This document shows positions 1-6,602 of a stretch of DNA of 10,054 nucleotides, piece after piece. The notes beneath the pieces are model-generated. The model saw nothing but the letters and a program-made list of their open reading frames with translations. It was not told the DNA's origin and ran no database searches. Source of the DNA: Crocosphaera chwakensis CCY0110 (GTDB lineage Bacteria > Cyanobacteriota > Cyanobacteriia > Cyanobacteriales > Microcystaceae); assembly GCF_000169335.1 (NCBI RefSeq), contig NZ_AAXW01000106.1:1-10054 (forward strand), written 5' to 3'. A program made the translations under genes and the position numbers. Each line of letters begins with the position of its first letter. The first letter of the stretch is position 1.

Positions 1-11
1 AAGAGATTTAA

Positions 12-503
12 CTAAACTGAAATTGAAATTTCTCTCCCCAAATAATTAAAAATAACCTGTGAGGTTTCTGGATCGTATCTTTGATTCAAACAGGCAGCCA
101 TCGGTACAACTTTCCCCGACGAAGTATCGTAAAAATGGCTAGGTAAGTTAATACCTAGTTTTTCTATTTCAAGTTTATTCAATACATTTTCAATAGCTTC
201 TACAGCTAAGAATAATACTTCTTGTTCTGTTGCTCTAAACCCATCAACTACACAAAAAGTACAGGGGAGATCATTTAAAAAACCATGAAAACAACCACCA
301 TCTGGATAAGCAACATCCCAAATATACGCACCTTTGAACTCACGAGAAATGTCTTTGCCTTCCTCACTAAGATATTTAGCATCTCCTAGGTAAGCATTTA
401 ACGGAGTCTCTAGAATAAAAGATTTATTATTTGTTTTCCAAATGGCAATAGTAAAATCTTTGTATTTGTAAGTCTTATATCTTTTAATTGTTATATATTT
501 CAT
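12..503 (-). CDS. Hypothetical protein (163 aa), no family recognised
   Basis: An intact frame with an ATG start (501-503) and a TAG stop (12-14). An AGAGA stretch about 10 bases before the ATG is a plausible ribosome site. I do not recognise the family. No signal peptide or membrane segment is visible, so it is probably cytoplasmic. The N-terminal 30 residues are basic and beta-prone. Residues 66-85 hold a Cys/His-rich patch (C71-F-H73, then C81-x2-C84), and residues 92-115 look like an amphipathic helix. It lies 53 bases downstream of the recombinase gene on the same strand with no obvious terminator between them, so the two may be co-transcribed. No function is assigned; that it is a real gene is likely from its length and start region. 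Confidence 0.6.
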   Translation of the reverse strand: MKYITIKRYKTYKYKDFTIAIWKTNNKSFILETPLNAYLGDAKYLSEEGKDISREFKGAYIWDVAYPDGGCFHGFLNDLPCTFCVVDGFRATEQEVLFLAVEAIENVLNKLEIEKLGINLPSHFYDTSSGKVVPMAACLNQRYDPETSQVIFNYLGREISISV

Positions 504-556
504 TAATTTTATTCTCTTTTTTTTGAAAAAAACAAGAATTAACCCTATGTTTTTTA

Positions 557-1510
557 TTATAAATCCTCTTCTAATAATTCACTCAATTCTAACTGGTCAT
601 GATTTCGATTATCGTCATAAATCATCAATGTATTCAGATTCTTATGCCTTGATAGTTTTTGAACTTTTCTCACATCCCCATCACTCTTATCAAGGGCGGT
701 GGTAATCGACGAATGCCGAATCCTATGAGGAGACATCAACTTATCAATTCCTGCATCTTTGCAATAACAACGAATGATTTTGTAAAGGCCATCTCCACTC
801 AACCGACTGCCCCTCGAACGAGAATCTAAGGATATGAATAGAGGCGACGATGACTTAATACCTGCACTGCCCCTATCTGCCAACCAATCGCAAATCGCCT
901 TAATCGTCTTAGGAGACAAATCCACCGACTCTTTTTCGCTGCGGCCTTTCCCTCGAACCCACAGTATGCGCCTTGATGGGACAAAATCTCCGATATCCAA
1001 TAAACTGACCTCATTACGCCGTAAGGCATTAGACCAGAACAACATCAACAACGCCCGATCCCTTTTCCCCTTTAACGTGGTCAAATCACATAAAGCCAAG
1101 ACCTTCTTAAACTCTGCTAAAGGAATTCCTGATGTATCTCGATACGGTTTTAATTTCTCACTACTCACCGCATCTTTTAAAGAATATTGACATAATCCTA
1201 AGCGATTCGCCGTACTGACAAAGGATTTCACCGCACTAATTTTACGGTTAATGGTCGTCGGGGCTAACTCCCGTCTTTTCAAAGTTGCCTTGTAGGCCAT
1301 CAAAGCGGCGTTGGCTTGGGACTGAGATACCTTTAAAAAGGCACTGACTAATTCTTCATCAACTTCTTTCCCTGACATCACCTTAAAAAAATAGCGTAAA
1401 TCCTTCTCGTATTCACGACGGGTCATGGCCGATGACTTGTCCTCTAACCAGAGGGCGATCGCTCTAGCGATGGGGGATGAGTCTGAATTAAAACGGGTTA
1501 ACTTAGCCAC
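557..1510 (-). CDS. Tyrosine recombinase/integrase (Xer/phage integrase family)
   Basis: A 317-residue DNA strand-exchange enzyme. Residues about 12-105 look like the SAM-like core-binding domain (helical, with the TTINRKISAVKSF segment usual in this family), and residues about 128-308 form the catalytic domain. The full catalytic set is visible: R164 in NALRRNEV, K188 in VRGKGRSEK, H262 and R265 in SPHRIRHSS, H289 in LSRHKNL and the nucleophile Y298 in MIYDD. Length and layout match XerC/XerD-like enzymes. The start is GTG (1508-1510); no in-frame ATG occurs before residue 29, which would cut into the binding domain. No strong ribosome site is seen. The gene is visibly more G+C-rich (about 45-55% in sampled lines) than the CHASE2 gene (about 22% in one sampled line), which suggests a separate origin. 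No att site was recognised. It could be a mobile-island integrase or a stand-alone cyanobacterial recombinase; the sequence does not decide. Confidence 0.93.
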   Translation of the reverse strand: MAKLTRFNSDSSPIARAIALWLEDKSSAMTRREYEKDLRYFFKVMSGKEVDEELVSAFLKVSQSQANAALMAYKATLKRRELAPTTINRKISAVKSFVSTANRLGLCQYSLKDAVSSEKLKPYRDTSGIPLAEFKKVLALCDLTTLKGKRDRALLMLFWSNALRRNEVSLLDIGDFVPSRRILWVRGKGRSEKESVDLSPKTIKAICDWLADRGSAGIKSSSPLFISLDSRSRGSRLSGDGLYKIIRCYCKDAGIDKLMSPHRIRHSSITTALDKSDGDVRKVQKLSRHKNLNTLMIYDDNRNHDQLELSELLEEDL

Positions 1511-1785
1511 TTTGAGGTCAAATATAACAACGATTTAGCTATCGAAAAAACTTATTTTCGTTACCATTACACCTTAATTTACCATAATTTGAACTACATT
1601 AGTTATAAGCTTTAAATTTTGACTTTATCTTGCTTTTCAGATAATTGATCTACTTTTGCTTGTTCTTAGTCTAATTTTCTTGTACAACTTGATACAAATG
1701 ACAACGACAAGTTGTAGTTAATTGACTTATAATAAAATTTCCAATCATTTTTTTTTACTATTAGTTTTTAGCTTTTTATCCTTAT
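1511..1785. other. AT-rich intergenic spacer
   Basis: This stretch separates the GTG start of the recombinase from the end of the extended CHASE2 frame; counted from the annotated CHASE2 stop the gap would be 445 bases. It is strongly AT-rich and contains no convincing ORF. It must carry the promoter for the recombinase and the 3' end of the CHASE2 transcript. I see no clear sigma-70 promoter and no convincing hairpin-plus-U-tract terminator. The only marked structure is the 9-bp inverted repeat at 1683-1716. Confidence 0.6.
1683..1716. repeat. Perfect 9-bp inverted repeat with 16-base loop
   Basis: TACAACTTG at 1683-1691 is mirrored by CAAGTTGTA at 1708-1716. Pairing does not extend past either end. 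There is no T-run directly after it on either strand, so it does not look like a terminator. It could be an operator or binding site upstream of the recombinase gene, or chance in AT-rich DNA. Confidence 0.35.
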
Positions 1786-1986
1786 TTAGTACATTGGTAT
1801 TTTTATTGTCCAGTTAGTCTCTTTTTCTAAACACTCAAGACGAATTTCTCCTGAATAATAATTAATAAGTTCTTCGCAAAAATAAAGAGTAAAATTATTA
1901 GTAGCATAAACCGATTGAATTTTTAAATATATAATTAAATAGTTTGGTTCTAGATTTAAAACCAGAATTTCATTAGCGGGTATTCC
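1786..1986 (-). pseudogene. Frame-shifted C-terminal tail of the CHASE2 protein (degenerate kinase-like ATPase end)
   Basis: After the sensor's reading frame leaves the EEK residues near 1987, a 66-codon continuation is open in another frame down to a TAA at 1786-1788. It starts G-I-P-A-N-E-I-L and ends T-I-K-I-P-M-Y. The last 30 residues (F-C-E-E-L-I-N-Y-Y-S-G-E-I-R-L ... W-T-I-K-I-P) resemble the C-terminal end of histidine-kinase ATPase domains, where a helix is followed by H-G-G-x-I and a final beta strand T-x-x-x-L-P. The glycine-rich G1/G2 boxes are not visible, so catalytic activity is doubtful even if the frame is restored. One extra A in the A4 run (minus-strand reading of 1987-1990) would join the two frames. 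This is a reading of the sequence; the kinase likeness is by eye. Confidence 0.6.
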
Positions 1987-3764
1987 TTTTCTTCTATTTG
2001 ATGACTTAGAAAAATATCATCAAAAATTCGATTAAAGATAATTAATAATTTATGGGTTTCTCTTATAAAAGTAGATGCAGGAGTAACTTTTAATGTTATC
2101 AAGTCCAATAAATCAACACCATATTCGTTATAGATTACTCGCCTAATAGAACTAATTATTTCATCTATCAATGATTGAATTTCAACTAATCCTTGAGGTA
2201 AGTTACTTTCTTTATAGGTTAGAGAAGCTAACGAGTCTAATGTCGGAAAATATATAGCCGTTTTTTGACTTATATATTCTATTTTTTCCATTATTTGTTG
2301 ATAATATATCGTTAATTGAGAAACACTTTGGTCAATTTTTATTTTATGCTTAGGGTTAGAAACGAATTGATTAATTTTTTCTGTTAATATTTCTTCTTCA
2401 GTTGAAATTAGGTATTTAGAATTAGAAATATATTGTAAAGTTTCTGTTAAAGATTCCTCAAATGGAGTTAATAAAACTGCATAATCTCTATAAATTTGTC
2501 GCTCATCTATTTTCTTTTTTAATCGCTCATTAAGAGCTAAAATCTTGTCCTTTTGTCTCTTTTGTTGCCATTCATAATCAAAAATAGCCATAATTATTCC
2601 TAAACTCCAAAGTAAAATTAAAGTAGGAATTATAGGTATCCAAATACCAAGAATAAATAAACTATAACTTAAGATGGCTATTATTGTAGAAGTCGTTAAC
2701 AAGAAAACAGTTAATAATTTCCATTGAAGAAAAAATTCATTTAGACAAAAACAGATAATAATTCCGAAAACGACTAACCCAATATTAATTTCTAATTCTT
2801 CCCAGAATTTAATTAAAGGTCGCTCTCCTAGAGCGTTACTAATAATAACAGATGCTAATTGTGCCTGAACCTCCATCCCAAACATCAGTTCAGGAGAAGA
2901 AGACAAGGTGCGACTAAAAGGGGTAAAAAAATAGTCTTTTTTGCTCGAAGCATAAGAGCCAATAATTACTAATTTATCTTTGAAAATAGAAGGTTTGATA
3001 TGTCCACTCAACACATCAGATATTGATACGAACTCAAATTCCACATTCCGCCAATTCAGAAAAATTTGATAGCTACCGTCATCAATTTGAGTGTACGGCC
3101 CTGATGAATTACGGAATGGCCAAAAAGTTGCTTGATTTAGCTGTAGCCAGCCTTGCTCTGCTGGTTCTGGGTAAATTCCTTGCTTGGCTAAATATTCGTA
3201 GGCTAAAACCAATCCTAAATTTGGTAAAGCAGGAGGTTTAGTTTGAGGGAACAGAAACATTCTTCTTAGCACCCCATCACTATCGGGTTGTACTGCTACT
3301 TCTGTTATTTGCGATTGATTAATTGGAGGAGGAGCTACTGGTGCGAAAAGTGGATTTTCTCTATCTCCTGTTTGTTTCCCTACACCATAAAAATTAGGAT
3401 TTGTCTCAAATAGTTCCAAAAGTTGTTCTCTTCCTTCGCCTACTGGTTGATCTCGGAAAAAATCTACTCCTACAGCTATTGGCTCTTGTTGTTCGATTCT
3501 TGTTAGCAATTGTGCCATTGTGCGATCACTTATTTGCGCCGATTTAAAAGCTTGGATATCTTCTTCAGTTTCCCCAACCAACACTATGCGTCGATCCATG
3601 CCTTCAGACGGCTGTAATTTGAACAATAAATCCACTGCTAACCATTCTAACCATTGTAGTCCTCCTAAATGCCTAATCCCGATAGTAGTTATAGTTACTG
3701 CAATTGTTAACAGTAACTTTAGACAAAAAAGCCTATTAATTCGACTCTTGATCTTCTTTGGCAT
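1956..3764 (-). CDS. CHASE2-domain membrane sensor protein (3' end probably frameshifted)
   Basis: Extracytoplasmic sensor anchored in the membrane. Numbering from the ATG at 3764: a membrane segment at about 12-30; a CHASE2 domain at about 45-320, with the family's R-I-V-L-V-G, P-I-A-V-G-V-D and K-L-V-I-I-G-S-Y-A-S-S-K-K-D-Y-F-F-T-P blocks and the final M-E-V-Q-A-Q; then three membrane helices at about 326-345, 349-369 and 371-394, the usual CHASE2 arrangement. A cytoplasmic helical region follows. No H-box (H-E-x-R-T-P) is visible, so I do not call a histidine kinase. In-frame starts also exist at 3827 (ATG) and 3833 (TTG), but 3764 gives the more normal short N-terminus and overlaps the DUF928 gene by only 29 bases, suggesting translational coupling. 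The stop at 1956 ends a short nonsense tail (E-Y-P-L-M-K-F-W-F); the proper tail appears to continue in another frame to 1786, giving about 659 residues if repaired. Confidence 0.88.
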   Translation of the reverse strand: MPKKIKSRINRLFCLKLLLTIAVTITTIGIRHLGGLQWLEWLAVDLLFKLQPSEGMDRRIVLVGETEEDIQAFKSAQISDRTMAQLLTRIEQQEPIAVGVDFFRDQPVGEGREQLLELFETNPNFYGVGKQTGDRENPLFAPVAPPPINQSQITEVAVQPDSDGVLRRMFLFPQTKPPALPNLGLVLAYEYLAKQGIYPEPAEQGWLQLNQATFWPFRNSSGPYTQIDDGSYQIFLNWRNVEFEFVSISDVLSGHIKPSIFKDKLVIIGSYASSKKDYFFTPFSRTLSSSPELMFGMEVQAQLASVIISNALGERPLIKFWEELEINIGLVVFGIIICFCLNEFFLQWKLLTVFLLTTSTIIAILSYSLFILGIWIPIIPTLILLWSLGIIMAIFDYEWQQKRQKDKILALNERLKKKIDERQIYRDYAVLLTPFEESLTETLQYISNSKYLISTEEEILTEKINQFVSNPKHKIKIDQSVSQLTIYYQQIMEKIEYISQKTAIYFPTLDSLASLTYKESNLPQGLVEIQSLIDEIISSIRRVIYNEYGVDLLDLITLKVTPASTFIRETHKLLIIFNRIFDDIFLSHQIEEKEYPLMKFWF

Positions 3765-4257
3765 CAAATTGTATTCCGCGTTTTCCCTCAAGATACAGTT
3801 GAATAAGTTGATCACTCGCTGTCTCATAATCAACTTTTATTAAATCTACTGACAATATCTTAGCGTGCCGAATTTTATTGTCACACAGAAGTCCTGCTAC
3901 TACCTTATAGTTTTCAGATTTAGCTAATTGTGACGACAATTTAATGGTAATATATTGTTGTTTACTTATAACAATCTTTCTTTCTAAGACTACATTTAAG
4001 TCTTTGTCTCTAACTACAATTAAAAAAGTTTCTTCAGGAGAAGCTGGTTTAATTTCAAATAATAAAATGGGTTGGCTCAATTGTGTCGTTAATGGGTCAG
4101 TGCCAATTAAAGAAAGTTCTCCTTGTTCAACCATACATCCCCTAGTGCTACTGGCACTGGTACGCTCGGAATCCCTTTGTTGCTCTGGTGGCTCATAAGC
4201 CGTTAGAAATATAGATGAGAAAACTATAAGATAAAACCATACTCTTTTTTTAACCAT
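3736..4257 (-). CDS. DUF928-like secreted protein
   Basis: A 173-residue protein with an N-terminal signal (MVKKRVWFYLIVFSSIFLTA), followed by a low-complexity linker and a DUF928-like beta domain. Support for DUF928 is by eye: the R-G-C block (C41), a stretch like L-I-G-T-D-P-L-T-T with a following P-I-L-L-F-E, the F-L-I-V-V-R-D-K-D-L-N-V-V-L strand pair, a second cysteine (C125) and a short C-terminal L-Y-L-E-G-K-R-G-I-Q-F-D-A that recalls the family's Y-A-E-A-G-I-W-Y-D-A helix. It ends soon after that motif, somewhat shorter than usual. C41 and C125 could form a disulphide outside the cytoplasm. DUF928 has no known function to my knowledge, but it often accompanies CHASE2 and CHAT genes in cyanobacteria. 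The ATG at 4257 is preferred over an upstream TTG at 4275 because the signal peptide then begins normally. Its 3' end overlaps the CHASE2 start, so the two are probably one operon. Confidence 0.7.
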   Translation of the reverse strand: MVKKRVWFYLIVFSSIFLTAYEPPEQQRDSERTSASSTRGCMVEQGELSLIGTDPLTTQLSQPILLFEIKPASPEETFLIVVRDKDLNVVLERKIVISKQQYITIKLSSQLAKSENYKVVAGLLCDNKIRHAKILSVDLIKVDYETASDQLIQLYLEGKRGIQFDAKEDQESN

Positions 4258-4284
4258 AAATAAATTTACTATCAAAATTTTTTA
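4258..4284. promoter_or_regulatory. 27-base divergent gap between DUF928 and TPR-CHAT genes
   Basis: Only 27 AT-rich bases separate the two divergent ATG codons. Complete promoters with untranslated leaders cannot both fit, so at least one promoter must lie inside the opposing gene or the leaders must be almost absent. TACTAT at 4267-4272 is a weak -10-like hexamer on the plus strand, but a matching -35 is poor. No Shine-Dalgarno sequence is seen for either gene. Confidence 0.3.
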
Positions 4285-5241
4285 ATGCCTGATTTATTCT
4301 ATCGTTATCGTCGCTCAATAGTTCTTTTTTGCCTAGTTGCATTATTGGTGGTCACATTCCCTTTACGTGCTGTCTCAACTGATGACCTACTCCTTAACTT
4401 AAACCAAGCTCAAAAATTAATTGATCAAGGCAATTTTAATCTGGCTTCTACTATGCTTGAATCCATTGAAGGAAAATTATCGAAACAAGCTTATCCGTAT
4501 TATCAGGCGATTACTGCCAACTTATTTCTACGACAAGGATTATTTAACCGAGCTATTGACATTTATAGTAGTCTATATCAACAAAATTTTGGTGAACAAA
4601 CTAATAATTATCTCAAATTGCTTGATAACTACATTCAAGCTATTTTAGGTAGAGCCAAAATTTACTCTTTCTTGGCTTCTGATGACATTGAGCGGCGAGA
4701 CGAATTTTTGAAGATAGTGGACAGCGATCGCACAATGGCTATAGAGTTAGCCACTGAAGCGGTACAGCTTTCCTCATCAAATTCTGTCAGAGAGCAAATT
4801 AGAGCCAAGCTTAATTTAGGGAAAATTTCAGACAATTTAGTTGATTTAGCTACTCTCACCGAACAAATAGAGTCTTTATCAACTTCTCGTGATAAAGCTC
4901 AATTTTTATTAGAATTGGCTCAACTTAGTCCAGATTCTCCCCCCACAATCAAAAAAGCTGTTGAGGTTGCTTTGGAGGCTCAAGATCCCCTTAGCTTATC
5001 TTGGACATGGAAAGCATTAGGAGAATACTATGAACAAAAAGGTTTATATGAGAAGGCTTTAGAAGCTAGTTATCGCGTTATATGGGCTTCTGAGGAAGTT
5101 CAAGATTGGCTAGGAAGTATCCAAGGACAGTGGCTTTCAGCTAGAGTTTACGAAAAATTAGACCAATCAGCACAAGCTAATGCAGCGTACCGCAATGCTG
5201 TTAACACTGTAAAAACTTTAAGGGCTGATTTGGCAGGGTAA
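4285..5241 (+). pseudogene. TPR-CHAT protein, N-terminal part, truncated by IS insertion
   Basis: This is the 5' part of a gene whose 3' part lies at 6603-7774. It begins at an ATG with a signal peptide (basic Y-R-Y-R-R, then a hydrophobic core from S11 to about 26 and L-R-A-V-S). Residues about 33-310 are helical and TPR-like: the clearest repeats are at about 34-62, 70-100, 237-270 (W-K-A-L-G-E-Y-Y-E-Q-K-G-L-Y-E-K-A-L) and 277-310 (W-L-S-A-R-V-Y-E-K-L-D-Q-S-A-Q-A). The native frame ends at 5233; the last codons and the TAA at 5239 are supplied by the IS end. Removing the IS and one target-duplication copy joins codon 317 across the junction in frame, giving 706 residues in all. As it stands this fragment would be a secreted TPR protein without its protease domain. 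A HIP1 site lies at 4724-4731. Confidence 0.85.
5224..5233. repeat. Target-site duplication, left copy
   Basis: GCTGATTTGG directly abuts the left end of the IS and recurs at 6593-6602. A 10-bp duplication is within the 8-10 bp range known for the ISAs1 family. Confidence 0.92.
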
Positions 5242-5254
5242 GCTCATCTAAAAT
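5234..5254. repeat. IS terminal inverted repeat, left
   Basis: Twenty-one bases starting CAGGG and ending AAAAT form an exact reverse complement of 6572-6592. The match stops at the next base on each side. The transposase stop codon (5244-5246) lies inside this repeat. Confidence 0.93.
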
Positions 5255-6462
5255 CCGCTTGATAGAAGGTATTGAGAACAGTCATCATATAGTTGTTATT
5301 CATAGCAGCTTGCTTCATTTTCTGGCGAAGACTACGTTTAAATGTTTTTTCTTGATGGAGAACATTAAGTGCTAATCGTCTTAGAAGAGCAAAGTTCTGT
5401 GGACTATATTCTGACCGAATACGACATTGATCTTCTCGGAAGGTGACATCGAGCTTCCAATGAAGATTGTTTTCAATGCTCCAATGAGTGCGAATAGCAT
5501 AGCAAAGGAATTGGGCATTGGGAGGTAAAGAGGTCAGGTAAAACTGAATATCGTGGGTAGTCTTGTTCCACAAGTGACGGATGCGTTCGACTACAACAAT
5601 TGTTTGTAGTCCAGACCATTGTTGTTGCTGGTAAAGCTCTCCCATAGCTGCTACTGGTATAGCCCAAACGTATCGTTTCTCGGTGCGGTGATGACCCTTG
5701 GTTACGGTTTTGTAGTAGTCATGATCAATGCCATCCCAACCTTGAGTCCTTGTATCGGTGAACCATTGCTGGACTTGAGAAAATAAAGTGGGATGATTAG
5801 CTTTGAGGGTGAGAATGTAGTCAGCTTTTCGCTCACGGATTTGTTCGACAATGCTGGTTTGAGTTCCCATGGCATCAATGGTGATGATCGAGCCTGTAAT
5901 GTCTAATAGTTCGATTAGGGCAGGGATGGCTGTGATTTCGTTGGAATGGTCTTCTACTTTGACTTGTCCTAACACCAGACCCTGCTGGGATGCCCACGCT
6001 GTGACCGTATGTAAGGCAGACTGTCCCTTATTGCGATCGTAAGACCCCTTAATGTTTTGCCATCGATGGGGATAATTTCACCTTGAATTGAATTCATTAT
6101 AGATTGAACCCATTTTTGTAGGCATTTTTGCAGGGATTTTGGGTCAATTCTCTCAAAAACTCTTCTAAATGTGTCATCACTCGGTATTCCGTGAGGTAGT
6201 TCTAGAAACTCTGATAACCACTCCTGTTTTGCGATACCATAGTTCTCCATATCTTCCCAACCTTGGGCCCCTGCAATTACTGCCAATATAGCGATCGCCA
6301 ATACATCTTTAAGGAGGTGTTTTTTGCTTCTTTGTACTCTAGGATCTTCTATTTCTTTGACATAGCCTAATAAATTGTTTTGGATTTCATCAATAGATGC
6401 TATATTTCCCTTTTTGTGTTTTTTTTACTAGATTGTTTTTGGTCTGCAAACCCGTTGGCCAT
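5244..6462 (-). pseudogene. ISAs1-family transposase, two single-base frameshifts
   Basis: A DDE transposase that reads as 406 residues if two missing bases are restored. The ATG at 6460-6462 (M-A-N-G-F-A-D-Q-K) leads into an A8 run (6419-6426 as T on the plus strand). A ninth A would join it to the frame K-K-G-N-I-A-S-I-D-E-I-Q, which continues through A-I-L-A-V-I-A-G-A-Q-G-W-E-D-M-E-N-Y-G to I-P-I-D-G-K-T-L-R-G. A second loss, near 6043-6048, separates this from S-Y-D-R-N-K-G-Q-S-A-L-H-T-V-T-A-W-A. The catalytic residues by family position are D134 (I-P-I-D-G-K-T), D197 (I-T-I-D-A-M-G) and E331 (H-W-S-I-E-N-N-L-H-W), all present. The DUF4372/H-repeat-like N-terminus and the DDE core match ISAs1 in order. 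A HIP1 site is at 6291-6298. Programmed frameshifting is not a known feature of this family, so mutation or sequencing error is the simpler view. Confidence 0.9.
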
Positions 6463-6571
6463 GTTCTGATTCCATAATTACAAGAGTCCTAATTGTACTT
6501 TGTTTTTTTGATTTTAAGTCTCTTTTTTCCTCACCTATACTTTGCTTTCTTAGTCAAGTAAATTTTATACC

Positions 6572-6592
6572 ATTTTAGATGAGCTTACCCTG
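6572..6592. repeat. IS terminal inverted repeat, right
   Basis: Exact reverse complement of 5234-5254, ending in CTTACCCTG at the junction with the right target duplication. Confidence 0.93.
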
Positions 6593-6602
6593 GCTGATTT
6601 GG
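6593..6602. repeat. Target-site duplication, right copy
   Basis: GCTGATTTGG, identical to 5224-5233, directly after the right IS end and in the same reading frame of the host gene. Confidence 0.92.

Larger units (their letters stand above)
5234..6592 (-). mobile_element. ISAs1-family insertion sequence, complete, 1359 bp
   Basis: The ends are fixed by perfect 21-bp inverted repeats (5234-5254 and 6572-6592, beginning CAGGGTAAGCTC) and by a perfect 10-bp target duplication on both sides. The single transposase gene lies on the minus strand, opposite to the interrupted TPR-CHAT gene. Its sequence assigns the element to the ISAs1 (H-repeat-associated) group. Because the flanking duplications and the inverted repeats are perfect and both host fragments remain open, the insertion looks recent. 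The transposase is frameshifted twice, so movement would need a transposase from another copy, unless the frameshifts are sequencing errors. Confidence 0.95.

Noticed and set aside
523..1190. Plus-strand ORFs of 60 and 118 codons over the recombinase gene
   Set aside because: They lie antisense to a gene with a full set of catalytic motifs and encode no recognisable protein; they are frame shadows.
1543..1560. Small inverted repeat CGAAAA...TTTTCG upstream of the recombinase
   Set aside because: Only 6 pairs, mostly A/T, and in AT-rich DNA; likely chance.
3765..3833. Longer CHASE2 N-terminus from ATG 3827 or TTG 3833
   Set aside because: The extra 21-23 residues precede a good basic-plus-hydrophobic N-terminus and would deepen the overlap with the DUF928 gene; the ATG at 3764 is more likely, though not proven.
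3023..3843. Plus-strand ORFs over the CHASE2 and DUF928 genes
   Set aside because: They are antisense to well-supported domains and show no domain or start-site support.
1455..6298. GCGATCGC palindromes as operators
   Set aside because: These are HIP1 octamers that are abundant in many cyanobacteria; all three lie inside genes and serve here only as a hint of origin.
5969..6301. Two independent transposase genes inside the IS
   Set aside because: The 110- and 243-residue readings join into one ISAs1 transposase when single missing bases are restored; they are pieces of one gene.
6579..6602. ATG at 6579 in the IS end as a new start for the CHAT fragment
   Set aside because: It is not in the CHAT frame (20 bases from the TTG at 6599).
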